Source of the DNA: Acidobacteriota bacterium
GTDB taxonomy: Bacteria; Acidobacteriota; Thermoanaerobaculia; Multivoradales; SZUA-115
NCBI GenBank assembly: GCA_003231035.1
Contig: QIHU01000274.1
Location: 1 to 11,885 of the forward strand
Direction of reading: 5' to 3'
DNA length: 11,885 nt
Positions 6,673-11,679 of the stretch are shown one piece after another. Under the pieces are notes generated by a model. The model did no database searches, was not told where the DNA came from, and worked only from the letters and a program-made list of their open reading frames with translations. The position numbers and the translations under genes were made by a program. Numbering within the stretch: position 1 is the stretch's first letter; every line of letters starts with the position of its first letter.

Positions 6673-6915
6673 CTACTGTGACTTCCAGTCGGGAGGTGTT
6701 CCTGTCCCCTTAGTCTGAGTGCCGCAGTGATGGCAGGTCAGCGTCCACGAAAAAGTTCCGTCCGGGTTGTCCGGCGAGGGACCAACGAAGATCCACTCCA
6801 CTAGATCGCCGGCTTTGGTCTTGTACGAACCGGACTCGGTCGCGAATGCTGGACTAGCCGCCAGAACTACCATCAGGGCTACGAGAGCTAGGGCTATTGC
6901 CGTCTTGAACCTCAT
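6673..6915 (-). CDS. Small secreted protein with CxxC motif
   Basis: An 80-residue protein of unknown family. The start at 6915 has AGGAG seven bases upstream; a further ATG at 6948 has no such support. Residues 1-25 are a textbook Sec signal peptide (MRFK, a long Leu/Val/Ala core, SPAFA cleavage site). The mature part is about 55 residues: a short beta-like stretch (TKAGDLVEWIFVG), a Pro/Asp turn (PSPDNPDG), then FSWTLTCHHCGTQTKG and a Pro/Trp tail. CHHC (C61-C64) could hold a metal or form a redox or disulfide pair. It is the first gene of the minus-strand cluster, followed by a Tat-signal protein and a large Cys-rich protein, so a joint extracytoplasmic role is plausible. Promoter not assigned. 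Confidence 0.75.
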   Translation of the reverse strand: MRFKTAIALALVALMVVLAASPAFATESGSYKTKAGDLVEWIFVGPSPDNPDGTFSWTLTCHHCGTQTKGTGTPPDWKSQ

Positions 6916-7189
6916 TGTCTGACTCCTTGCGTTGAGAATGGATCGCACAGCTAGCCAGCGATTGGGGAAGAACCCTCATGTTTGACTGGAGCGTGCGCTT
7001 CATCTAGTACAAGCGGAAAGTTGCCGCAAGATGAATAGGCCAATCCGAAACTAGAGTGCTTGCGCTCCCGGTTGGTGGATTCTGACCCTAACAACACGTG
7101 GGCGCTGAGGCCGCAAGGCCGAAAGTCGATAGCGATAGGATTTTCTAGCTAGTGGGTACTAGAGGGCTTGGCTCGATGGCTGGCCAACC

Positions 7190-7445
7190 GCGGTGAATAA
7201 CTCCGGGAACTGGATGGCTCTTCGAGGGCTTTGAGATTTGGTCCCAGACCTCTCTTGAGAGGAACGGCTCCTCGAGGTGGTACCGGAAGATCCTCGGTGC
7301 GGCCGGAGCCCTTGCTGAGCCTTCTACCTGCTGCCGGGGTGCCATCCGTCAGCCAGGTCTGCACGCGGGCCGGCAGCTCTTCGACTCGCCTCCTTCTGTC
7401 TTCAGACTATTGGAAGCGAGCGGATGCTTTGCATCCGCTCTTTTT
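7190..7445 (+). ncRNA. Candidate structured RNA ending at an intrinsic terminator
   Basis: There is no supported coding gene in front of the plus-strand terminator at 7418-7445, so a noncoding transcript is the simplest explanation. Local pairing is dense. CCTCTC-TT-GAGAGG lies at 7249-7262. GCTGCCGG (7330-7337) pairs with CCGGCAGC (7370-7377) and encloses GTGC/GCAC (7339-7342, 7361-7364). An alternative pairs CAGACCT (7245-7251) with AGGTCTG (7355-7361). I do not recognise SRP RNA, tmRNA, RNase P RNA or a known riboswitch core. The 5' end is a guess, and high GC content makes chance stems common. Confidence 0.25.
7418..7445 (+). terminator. Strong intrinsic terminator with no assigned upstream gene
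   Basis: GAGCGGATGC (7418-7427) pairs perfectly with GCATCCGCTC (7431-7440) across a TTT loop, followed directly by TTTTTCTT. This is a textbook rho-independent terminator on the plus strand. The minus strand has no T-run after the stem. No convincing plus-strand gene precedes it for more than 2 kb. Confidence 0.85.
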
Positions 7446-7560
7446 CTTGCCCAAGGCGCATCGATCTTTTCTGTATACAGGTAACCGTCGTCACTCCCGG
7501 TCGAATCAATAGCTACCCAGAGACGACATCAGCGAACCGAATGGCGCAAAGACGTAAACT

Positions 7561-7615
7561 ATGGCTAGCCATTCCAGGAAAACACGTAGCTGGCTGAGAT
7601 AAGTCTCGCGGCTAC
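7561..7615 (+). promoter_or_regulatory. Leader of the secreted-peptide gene: palindrome plus stem-loop
   Basis: ATGGCTAGCCAT (7561-7572) is a perfect 12-base palindrome. Downstream, GTAGC/GCTAC (7586-7590, 7611-7615) encloses GAGA/TCTC (7596-7599, 7604-7607). Both lie between the orphan terminator and the ribosome site of the peptide gene and could be an operator and an RNA leader structure. No promoter boxes can be assigned with confidence. Confidence 0.3.
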
Positions 7616-7639
7616 ACCATCCCCTCAAAGGAGGTCGCC

Positions 7640-7846
7640 ATGCGTCGCCTGATTGGAGTTTGCCTTGTGCTCTTGTGTCTCTTGGTAACGTTGCCCGCCA
7701 GCGCCACCGTCGGTACCACGCTCACTGCCTCGTTGATCGAGCTGGCGAGTCGGTGGTGGGTCTCGTACGTTGTCGATGAGGACGGGGGGGCGGACCCACT
7801 CGCTAACCCACTTGAGGTGGGATCCACGATGGATCCAGACGGTTGA
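7640..7846 (+). CDS. Tiny secreted peptide, unknown function
   Basis: A 68-residue precursor. AAAGGAGGT followed by five bases gives a near-ideal ribosome site for the ATG at 7640. Residues 1-22 (MRRLIGVCLVLLCLLVTLPASA) are a clear Sec signal peptide. The mature peptide is about 46 residues. Its first half, TLTASLIELASRWWVSYVV, is a hydrophobic or amphipathic helix with paired tryptophans. Its second half is acidic and ends in EVGSTMDPDG. Such a short product with such a strong initiation site suggests high expression. It precedes the zinc-knuckle/TPR gene on the same strand, separated by a 14-bp hairpin, so the two may form a small module. I do not recognise the family; a signalling peptide or a partner of the TPR protein are guesses. 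Confidence 0.7.
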   Translation: MRRLIGVCLVLLCLLVTLPASATVGTTLTASLIELASRWWVSYVVDEDGGADPLANPLEVGSTMDPDG

Positions 7847-7856
7847 ACGAGCGCGG

Positions 7857-7893
7857 GCCGTCGGTGAACTCGAAAAGTTCGCCGACGGCAGTG
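7857..7893 (+). terminator. 14-bp intercistronic hairpin with short T-run, possible attenuator
   Basis: GCCGTCGGTGAACT (7857-7870) pairs with AGTTCGCCGACGGC (7876-7889) over a CGAAA loop: 14 continuous pairs with a single T-G wobble. AGTGC separates it from TTTT. It starts 10 bases after the peptide stop codon. The T-run is slightly displaced and short, so partial termination or 3'-end protection of the peptide message, with read-through into the TPR gene, fits best. Confidence 0.55.
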
Positions 7894-7960
7894 CTTTTCG
7901 GGCTCTTGAGGAGATAGAATAACGGGACAACGTATATTTCGACAGCTAGAGGTACCCCCG

Positions 7961-9277
7961 ATGGGACATCAGCACCTACCGTGGAAACGGCTGAGAACAG
8001 CGCTTCAGGCCGGAACCCTAGATCACCAGAGCCTTGCCACCATTCTCGACCATTTGGCCGAAGTGTGCCCAGAGTGCCGGCGCCAAATGGAGGCATCACT
8101 CACCAGGGACGACCAAACCTACGCGGAAGTCTTCGAGAATAGCCTGGCCTCTCTGGGCACTATGCTCAGTGAACTGGATCGATCCTTGGCGGTGTCTCAG
8201 AAGGACCTCAAGGTGCTGCTCAAGCTTTCTCCCGAACGCAGACGGTTGACCATCGACCGCTCGCACAGCCACTACCGAAGCCCTTTCTTGGTGGACTTTT
8301 TGCTAAGCGAGTGCAAACGGCTGGTGACCAGCGACCCCTTGCAAGCTCTGGAACTCGCGGAGAGCGCGCATGCGGTCTCTCTGCGCATTCCTCGCAGCGC
8401 CTATGGCGGATCGTGGGCAATGGGCTGTACAGCTCGGGCGACGGCGCATCGAGGCAATGCCCTTCGCGCGATCGGTGAGTTCAAACAAGGCGCGCGCTTG
8501 ATCCATGCCAGCCGCGAAATGATGGAACATGAGGGTTTCGACGACCCCTATGTCGAAGCTGAGCTCTACGGCATGCTCGCCTCGGTGAGCAAGGATCAGG
8601 GTGCCTTCGACGAAGCACTGCGCTACATCGATCACATCATCGCCACCTATTCCCTCGTCGACGACGATCAACTCATCGGGCGAGTCTTGGTCAAGAAAAG
8701 CACTGTCTACCGTGACAGCGGCGATGTGACGCAAGCACTGGCAGCCGTCGAAGATGCTCTGAGGCGGATCGATCGCTCGCAAGACGAAACGGTCTACCTC
8801 ATGGCCAAGCACAATCGCGCACACTATTTGGTCGAGTTGGGTCGATTCGGTGAGGCTCGCGATTTGGTGGTGGAGAATGACGGTGCCTTCACGGGTCTCA
8901 CCGCCCAACTCCGGCATCAATGGCTCCTCGGCAAGATCGCTCACGGTCTCGGTCAACTTCCCTCGGCCGAGAACACCTTTGCCGACGTCCGCAAGCGCTT
9001 CATCAGCGCCGAGTTACCGTTCGACGCGGCCCTCGCGGGGCTCGACTTGGCGCTGGTTTACATCGACATGGGCAAGGGTTTCGAGCTTCGCGAGATCGCG
9101 GAAGCCATGCTCCCGATCTTTCACGCGCAAGATGTGGAGCGGGAAACCATCGCCGCCCTCATGCTCTTCCAAGAAGCGGCTCGCCAAGAGGTCGTTACCC
9201 GCTCCATGGTCGAAGAGCTGGCGAGCTACATGCAGCGGGCCTCGCGGAGACCGCAACGGCGGGAAGTGCCCTCGTAG
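7961..9277 (+). CDS. TPR protein with N-terminal anti-sigma-like His/Cys knuckle
   Basis: A cytoplasmic protein of 438 residues with no signal peptide or membrane helix. The N-terminal 40 residues read like a shortened zf-HC2/anti-sigma zinc-binding domain: a helix (WKRLRTALQAG), then HLAEVCPECRRQM with H31, C36 and C39 as likely zinc ligands. From about 110 to 410 the chain is alpha-solenoid with tetratricopeptide-like helix pairs, for example GNALRAIGEFKQGARLIHAS, QGAFDEALRYIDHII, SGDVTQALAAVEDALRRI and LGRFGEARDLVVEN. Such architectures usually bind peptides or proteins, and the knuckle suggests contact with a sigma factor or another regulator. AGAGG lies 8 bases before the ATG. The upstream secreted-peptide gene is probably linked. 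No sigma factor gene is in the window, so partner and signal are unknown. Confidence 0.8.
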   Translation: MGHQHLPWKRLRTALQAGTLDHQSLATILDHLAEVCPECRRQMEASLTRDDQTYAEVFENSLASLGTMLSELDRSLAVSQKDLKVLLKLSPERRRLTIDRSHSHYRSPFLVDFLLSECKRLVTSDPLQALELAESAHAVSLRIPRSAYGGSWAMGCTARATAHRGNALRAIGEFKQGARLIHASREMMEHEGFDDPYVEAELYGMLASVSKDQGAFDEALRYIDHIIATYSLVDDDQLIGRVLVKKSTVYRDSGDVTQALAAVEDALRRIDRSQDETVYLMAKHNRAHYLVELGRFGEARDLVVENDGAFTGLTAQLRHQWLLGKIAHGLGQLPSAENTFADVRKRFISAELPFDAALAGLDLALVYIDMGKGFELREIAEAMLPIFHAQDVERETIAALMLFQEAARQEVVTRSMVEELASYMQRASRRPQRREVPS

Positions 9278-9416
9278 TCAGCACAGCGAAGTCAGACCGC
9301 TAGCTGGTTTGAGAGAGGACCACGCGGGGGTGATCTAAGGCTCGATGTGGCCTTCGGCCGAGGGGCAATGCGAAGTAGGGACCTTTTGCGGGCTAGGAGT
9401 CGGCCGTTCGCCTAGT

Positions 9417-9442
9417 TGTCCTTCCCGCCGCGGGCAGGGACA
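9417..9442 (+). other. Imperfect hairpin upstream of the DUF1232 gene
   Basis: TGTCCTT pairs with AGGGACA at the ends of a 26-base GC-rich stretch (7 pairs with one wobble, then a mismatch and two more pairs). It lies about 40 bases before the DUF1232 start. No T-run follows. It may be a leader structure or the end of the TPR transcript; evidence is weak. Confidence 0.3.
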
Positions 9443-9483
9443 TGGTTGCAAGTGTCAGGCTAGAATCGGATCAGGAGAGTGAC

Positions 9484-10071
9484 ATGAACACCGAAGATGA
9501 GCTTCAAGAGCAGGGTGGGTCGGAATTCGTCGCGGACGAAGAGGTAGGGCCGGCAGCCGCGGAGGCTGTGGATTCCGCCGAAGAGGAGCGGCTTCTCGGC
9601 TTCTACGACCGATTGCGTCGGCGCATCCTGCGAACGGTCGAGAAACGAGGTGGCAAGCTGTCGGCCAACGGCGTTCGGGTTTTGCTACTGGTACCGGATA
9701 TCTTCCTCTTGCTGGTCCGCCTGGTGATGGACCGCGATGTTCCTGCCGGCACGCGCGCCCTGATCGGCTCGGTGCTGGCCTACTTCATTCTGCCGGTCGA
9801 CTTGCTCCCGGAAGCGATTCTCGGCGGCGCTGGCTTTCTCGACGACATAGTCCTAGCGACCGCCGTGGTCACCCAGGCTTTCGGCGGCGAGTTGGAGCCC
9901 TACGCGCGGAAGCACTGGAGCGGCCCGGATGACTTGCGGGTGGTCCTGCGCCAGGTCTCCGAGAGCGCTCAGGGAATCTTCGGCGGTCGTCTGCACGCCC
10001 AAGTACAGCGAATGATGGGCGACTTCGGCGCATCGCGCAGCAAGAGCGAACGTGACTCGGACCGCGACTAG
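9484..10071 (+). CDS. DUF1232/YkvA-family membrane protein
   Basis: A 195-residue protein of the DUF1232 (YkvA-like) family, whose biochemical role is not established. AGGAG six bases before the ATG at 9484 fixes the start; an earlier in-frame ATG at 9442 lacks such support. Residues 1-45 are acidic and probably disordered (many Glu/Asp). An Arg-rich helix (YDRLRRRILRTVEKRGGK) precedes hydrophobic segments at about 64-82 (VLLLVPDIFLLLVRLV) and 92-108. The diagnostic motif is YFILPVDLLPEAILGGAGFLDD at about 100-121: Y-x-x-x-P-x-D-L-x-P-E, then G-x-x-DD. The C-terminus is amphipathic and ends in a charged SKSERDSDRD tail. It appears to be a single-gene unit; a hairpin lies upstream and a repeat pair just downstream. 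Confidence 0.85.
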   Translation: MNTEDELQEQGGSEFVADEEVGPAAAEAVDSAEEERLLGFYDRLRRRILRTVEKRGGKLSANGVRVLLLVPDIFLLLVRLVMDRDVPAGTRALIGSVLAYFILPVDLLPEAILGGAGFLDDIVLATAVVTQAFGGELEPYARKHWSGPDDLRVVLRQVSESAQGIFGGRLHAQVQRMMGDFGASRSKSERDSDRD

Positions 10072-10093
10072 TTGCCAGTCGCATCCGCCGTGC

Positions 10094-10125
10094 CACCGAT
10101 AGGTGCAACCCGACTTGCAAACTGG
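10094..10125 (+). repeat. Dispersed 32-base repeat, well-conserved copy
   Basis: The unit starts with the mini-hairpin CACC-GATA-GGTG (10094-10105) and continues CAACCCGACTTGCAAACTGG (10106-10125). It matches the copy at 11647-11678 at 31 of 32 bases (A instead of C at 10107). It follows the DUF1232 stop codon by about 20 bases. Such conservation between noncoding sites 1.5 kb apart indicates a recently spread element. Confidence 0.8.
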
Positions 10126-10144
10126 TGCCACTCGTTATGCAAAC
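10124..10144 (+). repeat. Dispersed repeat, diverged tandem copy
   Basis: GGTGCCACTCGTTATGCAAAC directly follows the previous copy and matches GGTGCCACCCGACTTGCAAAC at 17 of 21 positions. The two copies therefore stand in direct tandem with a two-base overlap. Confidence 0.5.
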
Positions 10145-10200
10145 CTCTGATTCCAATGGACTTGCGAGGCAGGTTGGGCCTCAGTGACATTCTTGTCGGT

Positions 10201-10218
10201 TATAACTTCTGTTATACT
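10201..10218 (+). promoter_or_regulatory. Promoter with overlapping operator for the AbrB-Doc operon
   Basis: TGTTATACT (10210-10218) is an extended -10 box (TG-n-TATACT). The inverted repeat TATAAC-TTCT-GTTATA (10201-10216) overlaps it, so a bound antitoxin dimer would block RNA polymerase. No good -35 is needed with an extended -10. The ribosome site AAAGGAGGT follows at about 10226-10234. The layout matches TA autoregulation. Confidence 0.65.
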
Positions 10219-10238
10219 TCGAGCCGAAAGGAGGTCTA

Positions 10239-10463
10239 ATGAGAACCTTGCGCCTGACCACCGTGGGCAACTCCACCGGGGTGGTGATTCCGAAAGAGAC
10301 CCTGGAGCGACTTCGCGTGCAAAAGGGTGACAAGCTGTATGTGACCGAGACGCCCGAAGGTATCCGGCTGAGCCCCTACGATCCCGAGTTTGCGGCGCAG
10401 CTCGACATCGCCGAAGAGGTGATGCGCGAGGATCGCGACGTGCTACGCAAGCTCGCTGAGTAG
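10239..10463 (+). CDS. AbrB/MazE-type antitoxin of a Doc toxin (TA pair 3)
   Basis: A 74-residue antitoxin. Residues 1-45 form a SpoVT/AbrB (MazE-like) swapped-hairpin DNA-binding domain: LRLTTVGNSTGVVIPKETLE, then LRVQKGDKLYVTETPEGI. The C-terminal 28 residues (FAAQLDIAEEVMREDRDVLRKLAE) are a helical, acidic tail expected to occlude the toxin. The gene follows a strong extended -10 promoter and an AGGAGGT ribosome site. The toxin start lies 6 bases after its stop codon, so the two form one operon. It should neutralise the Doc toxin in the cytoplasm and repress the promoter through the TATAAC/GTTATA site. Antitoxins of this type replace Phd in many Doc modules. Confidence 0.9.
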   Translation: MRTLRLTTVGNSTGVVIPKETLERLRVQKGDKLYVTETPEGIRLSPYDPEFAAQLDIAEEVMREDRDVLRKLAE

Positions 10464-10468
10464 CGAGC
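10451..10468 (+). promoter_or_regulatory. Hairpin spanning antitoxin stop and toxin initiation region
   Basis: GCTCGCT (10451-10457) and AGCGAGC (10462-10468) are exact reverse complements around a GAGT loop, giving a 7-bp GC-rich stem. It covers the antitoxin stop codon (10461-10463) and ends one base before the toxin ATG at 10470, where the ribosome site would be. Ribosomes finishing the antitoxin would melt it, which would couple toxin synthesis to antitoxin synthesis. The pairing is directly visible; the role is inferred. Confidence 0.55.
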
Positions 10469-10469
10469 G

Positions 10470-10871
10470 ATGAGCGAGCCGATCTGGATTCGCACCGACG
10501 CCGTGCGCGCGATTCACGACCGGCAACTCGCCGAGCACGGCGGTGGTACCGGCATCCGTGACGCCGGATTGCTAGATTCCGCTCTCGCCCGACCTAAGAA
10601 TCTCCTGGCCTATTCCAACTCGCCCGCCGACCTCGCCGCCTTGGCAGCCGCCTATGGCTACGGAATCGCGAGGAATCACCCCTTTGTCGACGGCAACAAG
10701 CGCACCGCCTACGTGGTCTGCCGGACCTTCCTCAAGCTCAACGGCCAGGACTTTGACGCGAACCCCACGGAGAAGTACTTGACCTTTCTCCGCCTAGCCG
10801 AAGGAAAGCTCTCTGAAGCTGACTTGGCTGCTTGGATCCGGGACCACTTGTACCAGCCGTCCGCGAGATGA
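10470..10871 (+). CDS. doc: Doc (death-on-curing) family toxin, Fic fold (TA pair 3)
   Basis: A 133-residue member of the Doc branch of the Fic superfamily. Known Doc proteins phosphorylate elongation factor EF-Tu and so stop translation. The signature loop HPFVDGNKRTA (H70, D74, G75, N76, K77, R78) is intact. Doc-type KR replaces the GR of AMP-transferring Fic enzymes. Upstream, IRDAGLLDSALARPKNLLAY is the conserved N-terminal Doc motif (RDxGLLESALARP). Length is typical for Doc. It follows the AbrB-type antitoxin by 6 bases and has no good independent ribosome site. A hairpin occupies the initiation region, so translation probably depends on the antitoxin gene. The sequence looks complete and active. 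Confidence 0.93.
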   Translation: MSEPIWIRTDAVRAIHDRQLAEHGGGTGIRDAGLLDSALARPKNLLAYSNSPADLAALAAAYGYGIARNHPFVDGNKRTAYVVCRTFLKLNGQDFDANPTEKYLTFLRLAEGKLSEADLAAWIRDHLYQPSAR

Positions 10872-10967
10872 GCGGCACCTAGTTGGAAACCGCCGAAACC
10901 GCTCCCGAAACGGGTGAGGCCTCGATCTACTACTGATACCTCGTTGGATGTGTTTTGTTCTCTGGTG

Positions 10968-11004
10968 ATCGATAGAGGAATGGTATGGTGGCTGAGTTAT
11001 CGAT
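10968..11004 (+). promoter_or_regulatory. Candidate promoter/operator of TA pair 4
   Basis: TGGTATGGT (10981-10989) fits an extended -10 box. It is bracketed by the inverted half-sites ATCGATA (10968-10974) and TATCGAT (10998-11004). The arrangement resembles the promoter/operator of the AbrB-Doc operon, but the half-sites are 23 bases apart. The ribosome site GGAGGT follows immediately. Confidence 0.35.
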
Positions 11005-11013
11005 GGAGGTTAC

Positions 11014-11220
11014 ATGACGACGATCACTCTTTCGCCGAAATTCCAAGTAGTCATCCCGAAGGAGATTCGAGAGGGACTGGGGCTGAAGGCGGGTCAGAAG
11101 ATGCAAGCGGTTGGCTACGAAGGCCGCATCGAACTCATCCCGGTGCGCAAGGCGCGGGAGCTGCGCGGCTTTCTGCCGGGGCTCGATACGACTGTTGAGC
11201 GCGAGAAAGACAGGCTGTGA
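11014..11220 (+). CDS. AbrB-type antitoxin of a PIN toxin (TA pair 4)
   Basis: A 68-residue antitoxin. MTTITLSPKFQVVIPKEIRE followed by GLGLKAGQKMQAVGYEGRIEL is a classic SpoVT/AbrB DNA-binding domain. The C-terminus LRGFLPGLDTTVEREKDRL is the short toxin-binding arm (the RGFLPGLD segment is typical of VapB proteins of this type). GGAGG lies five bases before the ATG. The stop codon overlaps the GTG start of the PIN toxin in a 4-base GTGA junction. It shares only the AbrB fold with the antitoxin at 10239 and is not a recent copy of it. Confidence 0.9.
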   Translation: MTTITLSPKFQVVIPKEIREGLGLKAGQKMQAVGYEGRIELIPVRKARELRGFLPGLDTTVEREKDRL

Positions 11221-11594
11221 ATGTGGTCGACTCCTCGGGTTGGCTGGAGTATTTCGGTGGCGGAGTGAATGCCGACTTTTTCGCTCCGGCCGTCGAAGAT
11301 CCGTCCACGCTGATCGTTCCGACCATCACGCTCTACGAGGTCTTCAAGCGGATCTTACAGCAGCGCGACGAGAACGCGGCGCTGCAAGCCGTGGCGGTGA
11401 TGCAGCAAGGCACGGTGGTGGGGTTGAGCGATGACCTCGCCCTGCGCTCGGCCTCTCTGAGCGTTCGTCTGAGATTGCCAATGGCGGACAGCATCATCTT
11501 GGCCACCTCGCACGCGAGCGAGGCGACTCTTTGGACCCAAGATTCAGACTTCGAGGGGATCGAGGGGGTTCGCTACTTGGCTCGGTCGAGGTGA
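11217..11594 (+). CDS. VapC-type toxin, PIN-domain RNase (TA pair 4)
   Basis: A 125-residue PIN-domain RNase toxin with GTG start, overlapping its antitoxin gene by 4 bases. All four acidic positions are present: D5 in NVVDSSGWLEYF, E41 in ITLYEVFKRIL, D91 in LPMADSIILATS, and D109/D111 in WTQDSDFEG. The VVDSSGWLEYF opening is characteristic of PIN toxins partnered with AbrB-type antitoxins, unlike the two ribbon-helix-helix-linked PIN toxins on the left side of the window. It should cleave RNA when released from the antitoxin. The 3' flank runs into a dispersed repeat and an IS110 remnant. Confidence 0.92.
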   Translation: MNVVDSSGWLEYFGGGVNADFFAPAVEDPSTLIVPTITLYEVFKRILQQRDENAALQAVAVMQQGTVVGLSDDLALRSASLSVRLRLPMADSIILATSHASEATLWTQDSDFEGIEGVRYLARSR

Positions 11595-11646
11595 GTGCCG
11601 TCCGATCCGCGAGGCACTGATTACTTGGGACTAGCCGCCGGTCCTG

Positions 11647-11678
11647 CACCGATAGGTGCCACCCGACTTGCAAACTGG
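11647..11678 (+). repeat. Dispersed 32-base repeat beside IS110 remnant
   Basis: Mini-hairpin CACC-GATA-GGTG (11647-11658) followed by CCACCCGACTTGCAAACTGG (11659-11678). It matches 10094-10125 at 31 of 32 bases. It ends directly where recognisable IS110-type transposase sequence begins (about 11680), so it marks the breakpoint of the element. Confidence 0.8.
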
Positions 11679-11679
11679 A

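Larger units (their letters stand above)
6916..7639. other. Long gene-free region with structured DNA and an orphan terminator
   Basis: 724 bases between divergent genes, with no open frame that has both a ribosome site and protein-like composition. It contains the upstream region of the minus-strand cluster, a GGCC-GCAA-GGCC hairpin (7109-7120), further possible stems at 7249-7262 and 7330-7377, a strong plus-strand terminator (7418-7445) and the leader of the secreted-peptide gene. The terminator implies a plus-strand transcript arising within or before this region. Confidence 0.55.

Noticed and set aside
7145..7512. Small open frames on both strands in the 6916-7639 gap
   Set aside because: No Shine-Dalgarno sites, no protein-like pattern, and the plus-strand frame runs through the strong terminator at 7418-7445.
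10094..10144. Repeat as an integron attC site (TA genes as cassettes; GTTATGC seen at 10134)
   Set aside because: No matching RYYYAAC/GTTRRRY core pair brackets a foldable site, and the well-conserved copies lack GTT-type core ends. No integrase is in the window.
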